Positions 16,072 through 24,252 of a stretch of DNA of 64,000 nucleotides are shown piece by piece. The DNA comes from Oscillospiraceae bacterium. Its GTDB lineage: Bacteria; Bacillota; Clostridia; Oscillospirales; Ruminococcaceae. Numbering within the stretch: position 1 is the stretch's first letter; every line of letters begins with the position of its first letter. The notes below the pieces were generated by a model. That model saw only the letters and a list, made by a program, of their open reading frames with translations, searched no databases and was not told where the DNA came from. Made by a program: the position numbers and the translations under genes. The stretch lies in the NCBI GenBank assembly GCA_016281125.1, contig JAEEIA010000060.1, forward strand, positions 1 through 64,000, written 5' to 3'.

Positions 16072-16263
16072 ATGGCGAAATGCGAAATCTGCGGCAAGGG
16101 CGTTACTTTTGGTATTAAGGTTTCTCACTCTCACCGTCGTACCAACCGTACATGGAAGCCCAATGTCCAGCGCGTCAAAGCAATCGTGAAGGGTTCTCCC
16201 TGCCACATCTATGTTTGCTCCAGATGCCTGCGCTCCGGCAAGGTAGAGCGTGCAAACGGCTAA
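16072..16263 (+). CDS. rpmB: 50S ribosomal protein L28
   Basis: 63 residues, the normal length for L28 with zinc-binding pairs. MAKCEICGKGVTFGIKVSHS opens the protein, the second pair is CSRC near the C-terminus, so this is the zinc-carrying (C+) form. Basic throughout, as expected for a large-subunit rRNA-binding protein. The start at 16072 follows AAAGGAGG by eight bases; the in-frame upstream ATG at 15967 lies before the promoter and is discarded. Single gene with its own promoter and a strong terminator. The C+ form is zinc dependent; a zinc-free paralogue, if present, is not in this window. Confidence 0.97.
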   Translation: MAKCEICGKGVTFGIKVSHSHRRTNRTWKPNVQRVKAIVKGSPCHIYVCSRCLRSGKVERANG

Positions 16264-16280
16264 GTCTTATGAAACAGCAA

Positions 16281-16325
16281 CGGAGTATCCGCGCATTGCA
16301 GGCGGATACTCCGTTTGTTTTTTCT
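16281..16325 (+). terminator. Terminator of rpmB
   Basis: Stem CGGAGTATCCGC/GCGGATACTCCG followed by TTTGTTTTTT. Confidence 0.9.
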
Positions 16326-16403
16326 ACGCTGCATTTTCTCATGCCCGGACGGTTTTCGCCGGGCGTTTTTCATAATACAGAGCCCGCAATTTTTTCTGAA
16401 TCC

Positions 16404-16432
16404 TGTGATATTTTGCGTGCTGCGGTGTCTTA
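16404..16432 (+). promoter_or_regulatory. Possible ECF-type promoter of first sigma-factor gene
   Basis: TGTGAT (16404-16409), 17 bp, GTCTTA (16427-16432). The -10 part matches the promoters of the two dockerin genes, but the -35 lacks the AAC core, so this is tentative. No sigma-A promoter was found in front of the gene. Confidence 0.35.
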
Positions 16433-16453
16433 TATGCAGAAGGGAGGTGCAGG

Positions 16454-16945
16454 ATGAACGATTTTGATGCGGTTTTCCGCGAATATTACGACGACGTGTT
16501 CCGCTTTCTGCGCGGACTGTCCGCGAACGAATCGCTCGCAGAGGAGCTGACGCAGGAAACGTTCTTCCGCGCCTTTCGCTCCATCGGACAGTACCGCGGA
16601 GAATCCGAGCTGCGCGTGTGGCTCTGCTCCATCGCGCGCAATCTGTACTTCACGCACTGCAAAAAGGCCAAGCGCTTCACCGGCAGTGAGCTCCCGGAGG
16701 ATACCGCAGAGGACGGCGCCGGTCTGACCGAGCTGATCGAGGACAAGCAGACGGCCATGCAGATTCACCGCATCCTGCACACCATGCGGGAGCCGTACAA
16801 GGAGGTTTTCTCCCTTCGGGTTTTCGGAGAGCTTTCCTTTGCGGAGATCGGCGAGCTGTTCGACAGGAACGCGCACTGGGCATGCGTCACGTATCACCGC
16901 GCCAAAACGATGATACAGGAAATGATCGGAGGAGAAACAACATGA
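16454..16945 (+). CDS. ECF-type RNA polymerase sigma factor
   Basis: 163 residues, the size of a minimal ECF sigma factor. Region 2 (about 1-75) holds FREYYDDVFRFLRGLSANES and the -10-binding helix LRVWLCSIARNLYFTHC; region 4 (about 105-160) holds EVFSLRVFGELSFAEIGEL and a helix-turn-helix ending NAHWACVTYHRAKTMIQ. GGGAGG precedes the ATG. The stop overlaps the next gene's start (ATGA), and the next gene encodes a membrane zf-HC2 protein, the usual anti-sigma arrangement. The signal it answers is unknown. It is clearly paralogous to the sigma factor at 28518-29033. Confidence 0.95.
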   Translation: MNDFDAVFREYYDDVFRFLRGLSANESLAEELTQETFFRAFRSIGQYRGESELRVWLCSIARNLYFTHCKKAKRFTGSELPEDTAEDGAGLTELIEDKQTAMQIHRILHTMREPYKEVFSLRVFGELSFAEIGELFDRNAHWACVTYHRAKTMIQEMIGGETT

Positions 16946-17778
16946 AACTGGAATGTGAGGTCATCCGCGACCTGCTGCCGCTTTACGCGGAAAACATGGT
17001 CAGCCCGGCATCGCGGAAGCTGACGGAGGAGCATCTGGCGGAATGTGAGCCGTGCAGACAGTATCTGAACGGACTGACTGCACCGGCGCCGGATGTGCAG
17101 TTCCGCCTGGACAGCGCACAGCAGTTCGTGCGGTTTGAAAAAAAGAAAAAGTGGCGGTTCGGGACAAAGATCGCGCTTGGCACGCTGCTGATTGTCTGCG
17201 CCGTTCTGCTTGTTATCGGCATCAAGTTCTTCAATATCGCTGCTCTGCTGATTTACAGCATTGTCAGCCCGACGGTGCAGGTGGATTCGGATCCCGCACA
17301 TTATGCGCAGTATATGGGGGAACAGGCAGAGCAGGAATACCGCATCAAATGCGGCATGGACGAAAGCATCTTCCCCGCCGCACTGACAGACAGCATGGAT
17401 GTGCAGGACTATAAAATGGTGTACTATAATCCGTGGGATCCGCAGTATCTCAGCTATCTGACCGTGACCTATCCGCCGGAGGCGTATGAGGCGGAGCTGA
17501 AACGGCTGGAGGCCTGTCCGCATACGGAATACAAGGGATATTACGATGTGACGGGCTTTGCAGGCGGCGAGCCCCTGGCGGTCAGTGCAGACAGCTATTT
17601 CGGCTTTGTCTACGCGATCAATACACCGGGCATGGAATATTCCGTCACCTACGCGGAAATCATCTTCTGCAACAGCCTGATGGATCTGGATTACAGGAAA
17701 TACATTCCCGCAGCGTATCTGCCGGATAATTTCAATGTCCGGATGAGCGTCATGCCGTTTGTACGGGAAGGGGAATAA
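16942..17778 (+). CDS. Membrane anti-sigma factor with zf-HC2 domain
   Basis: 278 residues. Cytoplasmic zinc-binding anti-sigma domain with the pattern EEHLAECEPCRQYL (H-x3-C-x2-C, residues 30-43) preceded by MKLECEVIRDLLPLYAENMV; one membrane helix (about 78-108, IALGTLLIVCAVLLVIGI); then a ~170-residue extracytoplasmic domain rich in Tyr and acidic residues with no recognised fold, presumably the sensor. Start 16942 overlaps the sigma gene by four bases. It should hold the sigma factor at 16454 at the membrane until a signal arrives (family knowledge). Confidence 0.9.
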   Translation: MKLECEVIRDLLPLYAENMVSPASRKLTEEHLAECEPCRQYLNGLTAPAPDVQFRLDSAQQFVRFEKKKKWRFGTKIALGTLLIVCAVLLVIGIKFFNIAALLIYSIVSPTVQVDSDPAHYAQYMGEQAEQEYRIKCGMDESIFPAALTDSMDVQDYKMVYYNPWDPQYLSYLTVTYPPEAYEAELKRLEACPHTEYKGYYDVTGFAGGEPLAVSADSYFGFVYAINTPGMEYSVTYAEIIFCNSLMDLDYRKYIPAAYLPDNFNVRMSVMPFVREGE

Positions 17779-17901
17779 TATCCCGGTGCATCTCACTGCG
17801 GGCAAACTGCCGCGAAACAAAGCAAACAAAAGAGCATGAGAAGCAATCAGGCTTCTGCGGCGGACTGTGCATGTCAAGTTCCGGAAATAAGGATAAAATA
17901 A

Positions 17902-17936
17902 GGGCGCTGACTGCTTCTGTCAGCGCCCGTTTGTTC
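17902..17936. terminator. Bidirectional terminator between anti-sigma and CPBP genes
   Basis: Stem GGGCGCTGAC/GTCAGCGCCC with T-rich flank on the plus strand and A-rich flank (T-rich on the minus strand), between two convergent genes. Confidence 0.75.
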
Positions 17937-18870
17937 ATGTTGCGGGATATTCCGATTTGCGCTGCGGGACAAGGAACAGCAGAATCAGGATCAGCACAGC
18001 ATTGACAACCGTCGTGCCGATACCCGCCTCCAGACCGAACGCACCGCCGCCCATCCAGCTTGCCGCGCCGGTCTGCTCGAAACGCAGCACGGAGGGGCCT
18101 GCGTCCAGACCGCTGACCTTCAGACCGAAAAAGCTGCCCTGCGCCCAGTTCCATACCGTATGCAGTGCCGCCGGTCCCCAGATGCTGTCTGTGCGGAGCA
18201 TAAACAGCGACATCGTCACGCCGAACAGTGCAACATTCAGCACCCCGCTGACCGAAGCCCCGTCGTTTCCGATGTGTACGGCACCGAACACAAGTGCATT
18301 GAACAGCACTGCAATCCACGGCTTGTGATGCGTGCCTGCGGACATCATCATAAAGCCGCGGAACGCGAATTCTTCCGAAAAGCCCTGAATAATCCAGCCG
18401 CCTGCAATCACAAGCATCAGCGGGATATTCCGAACCGCATCCGGCGTACCGGGCTTCACGGCTCCGGCTGCTTCCGCCATGCCGACCGTTGCGGCGAACA
18501 TCGCAAACCCAAGCACCATACCGAGCAGATAATCCCGCACACAATGATGCTTTGTGAGGCCCATTGTGCGCAGCGTGCGGCACTCAATCAGCCTGCTGAT
18601 CAGCAGCGTCACGCCGATACTGACCATTGTCAGATACAGCTGAAACGCAAAGAATTCCGGCGTCGCCGTCACATCCTGAACCAGATGCCCGGTCACCTGT
18701 GTCACCATGACAAAGGGCAGCAGCACGATCAATGTGCCGAGATGCGTGCCGCCCCAGTAGGCGGCTGCGAGCAGCAGCAGGAGCAGGATGTTTTCCGGCA
18801 CGCGCTGATCCCGCAGACTGCGGATCCGTTCAAACTGCGGCTGTGTTTGCTTTAATTTCCAGTCTATCAT
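17935..18870 (-). CDS. CPBP-family intramembrane metalloprotease (paralogue 1)
   Basis: 311 residues with about eight hydrophobic segments. CPBP/Abi signatures: EEFAFRGFMM near residue 175 (EExxxR), FGAVHIGN near 205 and LHTVWN near 245, which together carry the catalytic Glu and His residues. Some members process prenylated proteins or confer bacteriocin self-immunity; the substrate here is unknown. Start set at 18870 (MIDWKLKQTQPQFERI) by alignment to the adjacent paralogue, with GAGGAA upstream. It is the downstream half of a tandem duplication, 63 bp from its sister, and the last gene of the RluA operon. Confidence 0.9.
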   Translation of the reverse strand: MIDWKLKQTQPQFERIRSLRDQRVPENILLLLLLAAAYWGGTHLGTLIVLLPFVMVTQVTGHLVQDVTATPEFFAFQLYLTMVSIGVTLLISRLIECRTLRTMGLTKHHCVRDYLLGMVLGFAMFAATVGMAEAAGAVKPGTPDAVRNIPLMLVIAGGWIIQGFSEEFAFRGFMMMSAGTHHKPWIAVLFNALVFGAVHIGNDGASVSGVLNVALFGVTMSLFMLRTDSIWGPAALHTVWNWAQGSFFGLKVSGLDAGPSVLRFEQTGAASWMGGGAFGLEAGIGTTVVNAVLILILLFLVPQRKSEYPAT

Positions 18871-18933
18871 GATTCTGTTCCTCATTCTGTGTCCGGAATC
18901 AGACCGTCTGCATGCGCAGCTTTCCGCAGACGG

Positions 18934-19887
18934 TTACGCCGCTGCCGAGTCCGCTGCGGCAGGAAACGTCGTTATTTTGCGCTGCGGGACGAGGAACAGC
19001 AGAATCACACCGACAACAATCAGAATAATCGTTGTCCCGAGGCCGCCCTCCAGACCGAAGCTGCCGCCGTTCATCCACGCTGCGCTGTCGGTCTGCTCAA
19101 AATGCAGCACGGACTGTCCGACATCCAAACCGCTGACCTTGAGGCCGAAAAAGCTGCCCTGCGCCCAGTTCCAGACTGTATGCAGTGCGGCAGGTCCCCA
19201 GATGCTGTCCGTGCGGAGCATATACAGCGACATGACAACGCCGAACAGCGCGACATTCAGCACACCGGTCACGGTTGCGCCGCTGTTGCCGATGTGTGCC
19301 GCACCGAACATAATCGCGCTGAAAATCACCGCGATCCATGGCTTTTTATAGGTGCCTGCGGACATCATCATGAAGCCGCGGAATGCAAATTCCTCGGAAA
19401 AGCCCTGAATCATCCAGCCTGTGAACATCATGATCATCATCGGGATGCTGCGCACCGCATCGGACGCATCGCTGACGCGCACGGCACCGGCCGCATAATT
19501 GATGCCAATGACGGCGGAGAACATGGCCAGACCCAGCACGGCGCCGATCAGGTAATCCGGAAGGCAGAGATGCTTCGTCACACCCATTGTGCGGAGGGTG
19601 CGGCGCTCGATCAGCTTGCAGATCAGAATGTTGATGATGATGCTGACCACGGTCAGATACAGCATAATCCACATCTTATCGGGACTGTCCAGATCAATCG
19701 GCTGCCCTTTCACCGTGTTGACGACCATAGCGGGCAGCAGCACGATCACCGAGCCGAACTGCGTGGCGAGCCAGTAGGCAAGCGCCAGCAGAAACAGGAT
19801 AAAAATATTCTTCGGGACGCGCTGCTTCGGCAGGCTGCGGATCCGCTCAAACTGCGGTTGTGTTTCATGTAATTTCCAGTCATTCAT
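18934..19887 (-). CDS. CPBP-family intramembrane metalloprotease (paralogue 2)
   Basis: 317 residues, very similar to its neighbour at 17935-18870 from first to last residue (MNDWKLHETQPQFERIRSLP at the start, then identical EEFAFRGFMMMSAGT and LHTVWNWAQGSFFGLKVSGL blocks). Same catalytic motifs. Its ATG overlaps the stop codon of the rluA-like gene (ATGA), so the three form one operon. The high identity over the C-terminal half points to a fairly recent duplication or gene conversion. Confidence 0.9.
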   Translation of the reverse strand: MNDWKLHETQPQFERIRSLPKQRVPKNIFILFLLALAYWLATQFGSVIVLLPAMVVNTVKGQPIDLDSPDKMWIMLYLTVVSIIINILICKLIERRTLRTMGVTKHLCLPDYLIGAVLGLAMFSAVIGINYAAGAVRVSDASDAVRSIPMMIMMFTGWMIQGFSEEFAFRGFMMMSAGTYKKPWIAVIFSAIMFGAAHIGNSGATVTGVLNVALFGVVMSLYMLRTDSIWGPAALHTVWNWAQGSFFGLKVSGLDVGQSVLHFEQTDSAAWMNGGSFGLEGGLGTTIILIVVGVILLFLVPQRKITTFPAAADSAAA

Positions 19888-20765
19888 AATTCTGTTTTCC
19901 TTTCTGTTTCCGTGTTGTTCTGATACAGGAGCATCTGCATTTCATGCCGCAGCGGCGCGGTCACCGAGATCTGTTCTCCGGTGATCGGATCCGGGAAGCA
20001 CATCTGCCCGCAGTGCAGCGCATGGGTTTGCAGCAGCGAGCAGTCGCCGCCGTACAGCGCATCCCCGAGCAGCGGGAAGCCGATATGCGCCATGTGTACG
20101 CGGATCTGATGCGTGCGCCCGGTTTCCGGAATCAGCTCCAGCAGCGTGCAGAGCGGCGTCTGCCGGATCACGCGGTAATGCGTGACGGCGGGCTTGCCGT
20201 CTGCGCGGACACAGCGCGTAATCACCGATTCGCGTTCCCGCGCAATCGGCGCATTCACCGTGCCGGAGCCGGTCAGTCCGGGGCGGACAAGCGCATAATA
20301 GCGCTTCTGCACCTGACCGCGCAGCCGGTGCGCAGCGTAGACGGTGCGTGCAATCAGGCAGAGCCCGGAGGTATTGCGGTCGAGGCGGTTCACCAGATGA
20401 AATCCGCTGCCGGGATACGCCGCGGCATACCAGTTTGCAAGCGTATCCGTCCGGTGCAGCATCGACGGATGTGCCGGAATTCCGACGGGCTTATCGCAGA
20501 CCAGCACATGCGCGGATTCGTACACCGCAGACACTTGCAATTCATGGTTCGGCGTGTGATCGCAATGCTCCGGCAGATGCAGTTCAATCAGATCTCCGTC
20601 CGAAACAGGATCGACCGTGCGCAGATGCTGTCCGTTCCGCGTGATGCCGTCCGGCACAGCCTTGAGCCGTTTCAGCATTCCGGCGGAAATGCCCGCACGC
20701 TGCCGCAGATAGGTTCCCAGCGGCATTTCTCCGCTGCAATCCACGCGGATCTGCAATCTGCTCAT
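19884..20765 (-). CDS. RluA-family pseudouridine synthase
   Basis: 293 residues. N-terminal S4-like domain (TYLRQRAGISAGMLKRLK, residues 18-35) and the catalytic RluA domain with LVNRLDRNTSGLCLIA near residue 124, where the Asp of RLD is the catalytic residue; GRTHQIRVHMAHIGFPLLGD near 216 is the second hallmark. Modifies uridines in 23S rRNA or tRNA; the exact site cannot be called. Start 20765 with GGAGGAGG. First gene of an operon with two CPBP proteases, driven by the promoter at 20797-20825. Confidence 0.93.
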   Translation of the reverse strand: MSRLQIRVDCSGEMPLGTYLRQRAGISAGMLKRLKAVPDGITRNGQHLRTVDPVSDGDLIELHLPEHCDHTPNHELQVSAVYESAHVLVCDKPVGIPAHPSMLHRTDTLANWYAAAYPGSGFHLVNRLDRNTSGLCLIARTVYAAHRLRGQVQKRYYALVRPGLTGSGTVNAPIARERESVITRCVRADGKPAVTHYRVIRQTPLCTLLELIPETGRTHQIRVHMAHIGFPLLGDALYGGDCSLLQTHALHCGQMCFPDPITGEQISVTAPLRHEMQMLLYQNNTETERKTEL

Positions 20766-20796
20766 ACGGCGCCTCCTCCGTTTCAGTATCCGGTAT

Positions 20797-20825
20797 ATTG
20801 TAGCATATGTTTATCTTTTTGTCAA
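20797..20825 (-). promoter_or_regulatory. Sigma-A promoter of the rluA-CPBP operon
   Basis: Minus strand TTGACA (20820-20825), 17-bp spacer, TACAAT (20797-20802). Confidence 0.85.
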
Positions 20826-20850
20826 GTGTGCGGAACAGGGCAGCGCCGGA

Positions 20851-20990
20851 TTGTCGGAAACAAGGTATCTCCGATGGATTGATAATGGGGCTCTGCCCCA
20901 TACCCCGCCAAAGGGATCAATCCCTTTGGAATCCCACGACACAGGATAATGCAGAAAATGCATCACTTTCGCCATAATGAGATTCTTATT
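20851..20990 (+). repeat. Dispersed multi-hairpin repeat, copy B (5' part)
   Basis: Begins TTGTCGGAAACAAGGTATCT and keeps the first two hairpins (ATGGGGC/GCCCCAT and CCAAAGGGAT/ATCCCTTTGG) and the ATAATGAGATTCTTA segment, then stops; the later hairpins of copies A and C are missing. It lies between the rluA promoter and the dockerin peptidase stop codon. A palindrome AAGCGCCGGCTG/CAGCCGGCGCTT follows at 21004-21031 and may end the dockerin gene transcript. Confidence 0.8.
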
Positions 20991-21063
20991 TCCCGGCAGC
21001 ATGAAGCGCCGGCTGTTTTCAGCCGGCGCTTTGATTGTTCTTTCACGGGTTCACAGTTCAGCT

Positions 21064-21858
21064 TCATATCAGCTTTTCCCAGGGAACATTCTGCTGGGAA
21101 ACGACGTTTCTGGTGTAGTAGAGCAGAATCAGCTGGGCATCCTCCACGCTGATCTGACCGTTCAGGTCGGCATCCGCACGTTTGGTCTGTGTATCGTCAA
21201 AGCCTGTCCCCTGCCCGGACACCTTTCTGGTATATGCTTTCAGCACAATCTGCGCATCCTCAACGGAAACCTGTCCGCTGCCGTCCACATCCCCGCGCAG
21301 TCCGGATACGGCGGCGGATGATTCTGTATACCGCGTATAGAAATAGATCTTATTGTTTTGCAGCTCGGTGAAGCTGATGGTTCTGCCCCATTTCACCCTG
21401 CCGATCCGGTCACTTCCTACAACATTGGCCTCCGCGACTTCAACGGAATCCGAAAGCCGCCGCAGCACGATGACGGAGTGCTGATTGCTGCCCGCGTAAT
21501 AGCGCAATACGTCACCGGCGCGTGCATCACGGACATTGGCAAATTCCTTCACGCTTCCGGATGTCCCGAACGCCGCGTCACTGAGAATCGCAGCAAATGC
21601 AGCACAGCCGGCAGTGCGCTGTCTGGCAGCCTCCCATGTATACGGGTTCGATTGCAGGCTGTACGGCGTATTGTTGTCAAACTGCCTGCCGTCCGGATAT
21701 TGGGATTTCATTGCAAGCAGCTTCTGATACACAGCCTGCTCCTCACTCACGGTGACCGCAGCAGCAGAAAGACTGTTCTGCCGTTCCGGCGCAGAAAAGG
21801 CCGAAAGCGTCATGACCGCACAGAGCAGCACAGCCAGATATTTTGCGATCTGTTTCAT
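21064..21858 (-). CDS. Secreted dockerin-bearing cysteine peptidase/amidase
   Basis: 264 residues. Signal peptide MKQIAKYLAVLLCAVMTLSA; a ~150-residue papain-like/CHAP-like module with a probable nucleophile in TAGCAAFAAILSD (near residue 84) and His in GSNQHSVIVLR (near 126); then a type I dockerin made of two calcium-loop repeats, GDVDGSGQVSVEDAQIVLKA and DADLNGQISVEDAQLILLYY. The dockerin implies anchoring to a cohesin on a scaffoldin or the cell surface. Peptidoglycan amidase or peptidase activity is inferred from the Cys/His layout only. It has its own near-perfect sigma-A promoter, unlike the two larger dockerin genes of this window. Confidence 0.85.
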   Translation of the reverse strand: MKQIAKYLAVLLCAVMTLSAFSAPERQNSLSAAAVTVSEEQAVYQKLLAMKSQYPDGRQFDNNTPYSLQSNPYTWEAARQRTAGCAAFAAILSDAAFGTSGSVKEFANVRDARAGDVLRYYAGSNQHSVIVLRRLSDSVEVAEANVVGSDRIGRVKWGRTISFTELQNNKIYFYTRYTESSAAVSGLRGDVDGSGQVSVEDAQIVLKAYTRKVSGQGTGFDDTQTKRADADLNGQISVEDAQLILLYYTRNVVSQQNVPWEKLI

Positions 21859-21902
21859 GTTATCACATCTCCTTTTGTTCAGAAACAGGATCCGTCATAA
21901 CT

Positions 21903-21931
21903 ATTATACATAATCGCACTGCATTTGTCAA
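21903..21931 (-). promoter_or_regulatory. Sigma-A promoter of the dockerin peptidase gene
   Basis: Minus strand TTGACA (21926-21931), 17-bp spacer, TATAAT (21903-21908): both boxes consensus. Confidence 0.85.
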
Positions 21932-21946
21932 TGCATTCGCAACATC

Positions 21947-22477
21947 TTACATAAATTCCCGCCTAAGCACTGCCCTGATCCAGCGGCCTGCCTCCTCCGG
22001 CGTCGTTCCGAGGGAAAATGCAAACTCCTCCTCCAGCATTCTGACAGCGTCCCTGCGGGCATTGTCATCCGCAGCGTTGAGATGCCGTCCCGATTTGAGC
22101 AGAAGTGCCCGCTGCCGCAGAATGCACCGGATCATGCGCAGAAGCTCGGCGGCTTCGCCGCCTGCCAGAACCTGCCGGAATTCGGCCGCGCGCAGCTTGC
22201 GGTCCTCCGTCCAGAGCGGAATGTCATCCTGCCCGGATGCTTCCAGCATTTGCTCGATCTCTGCTTTTGTACGCAGCGGCTGCATTTTTCCGCACAGGGT
22301 TTCATTGTCCAGCGGAACGGAAACCTCCATGCAGGCATTGCGCACGGGCTTTAAAACGTAGCAAAGCCGCATCATCGGCTCCGCGCCCGGATAAGGCACC
22401 TCCTCAAACCGGTCAATCAGGCAGATCCCGGCACCGCCGTAGCGGATATATGTCCCGGCTTCGTATTTCTGAGTCAT
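21947..22477 (-). CDS. CarD/CdnL-like transcriptional regulator
   Basis: 176 residues. The N-terminal ~60 residues (YEAGTYIRYGGAGICLIDRF, then a region with YPGAEPMMRLCYVLKP) match the RNA-polymerase-interacting Tudor-like domain of CarD/TRCF proteins, and a mostly helical basic C-terminal domain follows (ILRQRALLLKSGRHLNAADD), as in CarD. CarD proteins bind the RNA polymerase beta subunit and stabilise open complexes, mainly at rRNA and growth-rate-controlled promoters. Start placed at 22477 with AAGGAGG eight bases upstream; the 46-residue in-frame extension overlaps the promoter and is rejected. Divergent from the mgtC pair. Confidence 0.85.
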   Translation of the reverse strand: MTQKYEAGTYIRYGGAGICLIDRFEEVPYPGAEPMMRLCYVLKPVRNACMEVSVPLDNETLCGKMQPLRTKAEIEQMLEASGQDDIPLWTEDRKLRAAEFRQVLAGGEAAELLRMIRCILRQRALLLKSGRHLNAADDNARRDAVRMLEEEFAFSLGTTPEEAGRWIRAVLRREFM

Positions 22478-22531
22478 GATGCGAGCCTCCTTCCTCTGCA
22501 TCGGCGGACGTTCCATAATAACGCTACTATT

Positions 22532-22560
22532 ATTATAGCATAGATTCCGGATCGGCTCAA
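22532..22560 (-). promoter_or_regulatory. Sigma-A promoter of the CarD-like gene
   Basis: Minus strand TTGAGC (22555-22560), 17-bp spacer, TATAAT (22532-22537). Confidence 0.7.
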
Positions 22561-22634
22561 GGGACATTTTTACCAAAATTTGCTTATTTTTAAGGAAAAT
22601 CGCAAGGATTGACACTTCTTTTGCAATTCCCCCA

Positions 22635-22663
22635 TTGCAAAATGCGACAAATTATGATACAAT
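22635..22663 (+). promoter_or_regulatory. Sigma-A promoter of the mgtC pair
   Basis: TTGCAA (22635-22640), 17-bp spacer, TACAAT (22658-22663), 33 bp before the start codon. Confidence 0.75.
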
Positions 22664-22696
22664 AATTTATAGTATGGCTACAGGGGAGGAAATCGA

Positions 22697-23431
22697 ATGA
22701 AAGCTGTGTTATTATACCTGCGGGAATTCAACGTACTGTCCGTTGTTGTGCGGATGCTGCTCGCGGTTCTTGCAGGCGGCGTTGTCGGCTACGGACGTGC
22801 GCGCATGCAGCGGAATGCCGGACTGCGAACCTATATGCTGGTCAGCCTCGGCGCTGCACTGACGCTGATGATCTCCGCATATGAGCAGGAGATGCTGACA
22901 GGACAGTGGGCATGGCTTTTTTCAGTTGCTGATGTCAAATTCGACGGCACGCGATACGCCGCGCAGGTCATCAGCGGCATCGGCTTCCTTGCGGCAGGTA
23001 CGATCATCGGAACGGAGCATCAGCAGGTTTCCGGCCTGACCTCTGCGATCGGACTGGTTGCCTCCGCCGCACTCGGTATCGCCGCCGGTGCGGGCTTTTA
23101 TGAGTGCGTGCTGATCGGTCTGATCCTGCTCGTCATCACCATGGAATGCATGAAGCCACTGGAGGTCAGCTTCAAACGCAAGCTGCAAAACATTACGATT
23201 TTTGTGGAGTTTTATTCCATCGACGATGTCGGAACGATCTCTGATACGGTCAAGGCACACGGCGCACAGATCTTCGATATTGATATTGAACGCACAGAGC
23301 AGGAGGGTGACAAGCTTCCCTCTGCGATCATGACATTGAAGCTCTCCCGCACGCAGAGCTCGCACTCCGCAATGCTTTCTTCGGTCGCGGAGCTGGAATG
23401 TGTTGACGCTGTACGCGAGCTGATCTCGTGA
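22697..23431 (+). CDS. MgtC/SapB-family membrane protein (paralogue 1)
   Basis: 244 residues: four membrane helices in the first ~150 residues (VVRMLLAVLAGGVVGYGRAR; GLRTYMLVSLGAALTLMIS; QVISGIGFLAAGTIIGTEHQ; GLVASAALGIAAGAGFYECV) and a C-terminal ACT-like cytoplasmic domain. The RxxAGLRT and GIGFLxAG motifs define the family. MgtC proteins are linked to Mg2+ limitation, membrane potential and ATP synthase control, but the activity is unsettled. Start at 22697 after GGGGAGG. Cotranscribed with a second copy 22 bp downstream. Confidence 0.9.
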   Translation: MKAVLLYLREFNVLSVVVRMLLAVLAGGVVGYGRARMQRNAGLRTYMLVSLGAALTLMISAYEQEMLTGQWAWLFSVADVKFDGTRYAAQVISGIGFLAAGTIIGTEHQQVSGLTSAIGLVASAALGIAAGAGFYECVLIGLILLVITMECMKPLEVSFKRKLQNITIFVEFYSIDDVGTISDTVKAHGAQIFDIDIERTEQEGDKLPSAIMTLKLSRTQSSHSAMLSSVAELECVDAVRELIS

Positions 23432-23452
23432 AACGGCAGAAAGGAACTGGAT

Positions 23453-24151
23453 ATGCTGCATTTTTTTGACAGCCTTCGGGATATTACTCTGCTTTCCGTT
23501 CTGGTGCGGATGCTGCTCGCCGTGGTCTGCGGTGCCGGGATCGGCCTGGAGCGATCTTACAAAAACCGTCCGGCGGGTTTCCGGACGCATATTCTGGTCT
23601 GCATTGGCGCAACAGCAGCCTCCATGACCGGTATCTATCTTGCCGTCAACCGCCAGTTCCCGACCGACCTGTCCCGTCTTGGCGCGCAGGTCGTTTCCGG
23701 ACTGGGTTTCATCGGCGGCGGCACGATCATCGTCACGAAGAAGAAGTCGATCAAGGGACTGACGACCGCGGCCGGACTCTGGGCCTGCGGTATCATCGGG
23801 CTGGCGCTCGGCGCAGGCTTTTATGAGGGCGGCATCCTCGCTGCGGTGACGGTGCTCCTGATTGAGATCTACGGCTCCGATCTCGGCAGCAGGATCCGGC
23901 GTCTGCCGGAATTTCACATCAGCCTGCGTTATCAGGACAAGGCCGTGCTGGACAACATGCTCCGCTTCTGCAAGGACAACCGCTTTGCGATCCGTAATTT
24001 GCAGATACGCGGCACCTATGATGAGGCACAACCGGTCTATATCGCTATGATCGACCTGCGCTCGCGGAAGTTTTCCACGCTGGACATGCTGCTGGATCAC
24101 GCCCGCAAGCTGGACGGTGTGCTCTCCGTCGGGGAAGGCGAGGATTCGTAA
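23453..24151 (+). CDS. MgtC/SapB-family membrane protein (paralogue 2)
   Basis: 232 residues, same architecture as the gene before it: NRPAGFRTHILVCIGATAAS, QVVSGLGFIGGGTIIVTKKK and GLTTAAGLWACGIIGLALGA in the membrane part, then an ACT-like C-terminal domain (LRYQDKAVLDNMLRFCKDNR). It keeps the canonical ERSYKNRPAG motif more closely than paralogue 1, where ERS is replaced by GRA. The pair could act as a heteromer (inference). A strong terminator follows. Confidence 0.9.
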   Translation: MLHFFDSLRDITLLSVLVRMLLAVVCGAGIGLERSYKNRPAGFRTHILVCIGATAASMTGIYLAVNRQFPTDLSRLGAQVVSGLGFIGGGTIIVTKKKSIKGLTTAAGLWACGIIGLALGAGFYEGGILAAVTVLLIEIYGSDLGSRIRRLPEFHISLRYQDKAVLDNMLRFCKDNRFAIRNLQIRGTYDEAQPVYIAMIDLRSRKFSTLDMLLDHARKLDGVLSVGEGEDS

Positions 24152-24162
24152 ATCAGAACAGA

Positions 24163-24200
24163 AAACGGGACGCCCTGCAACAGAGGGCGTCCCGTTTTTT
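24163..24200 (+). terminator. Terminator of the mgtC pair
   Basis: Fourteen-base-pair stem AAACGGGACGCCCT/AGGGCGTCCCGTTT with a short loop and T6. Confidence 0.9.
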
Positions 24201-24252
24201 GTCTGTTATGAAGCATCACCGGCAGATTCAGAACGCGGCAGCGTTCCCGTGA

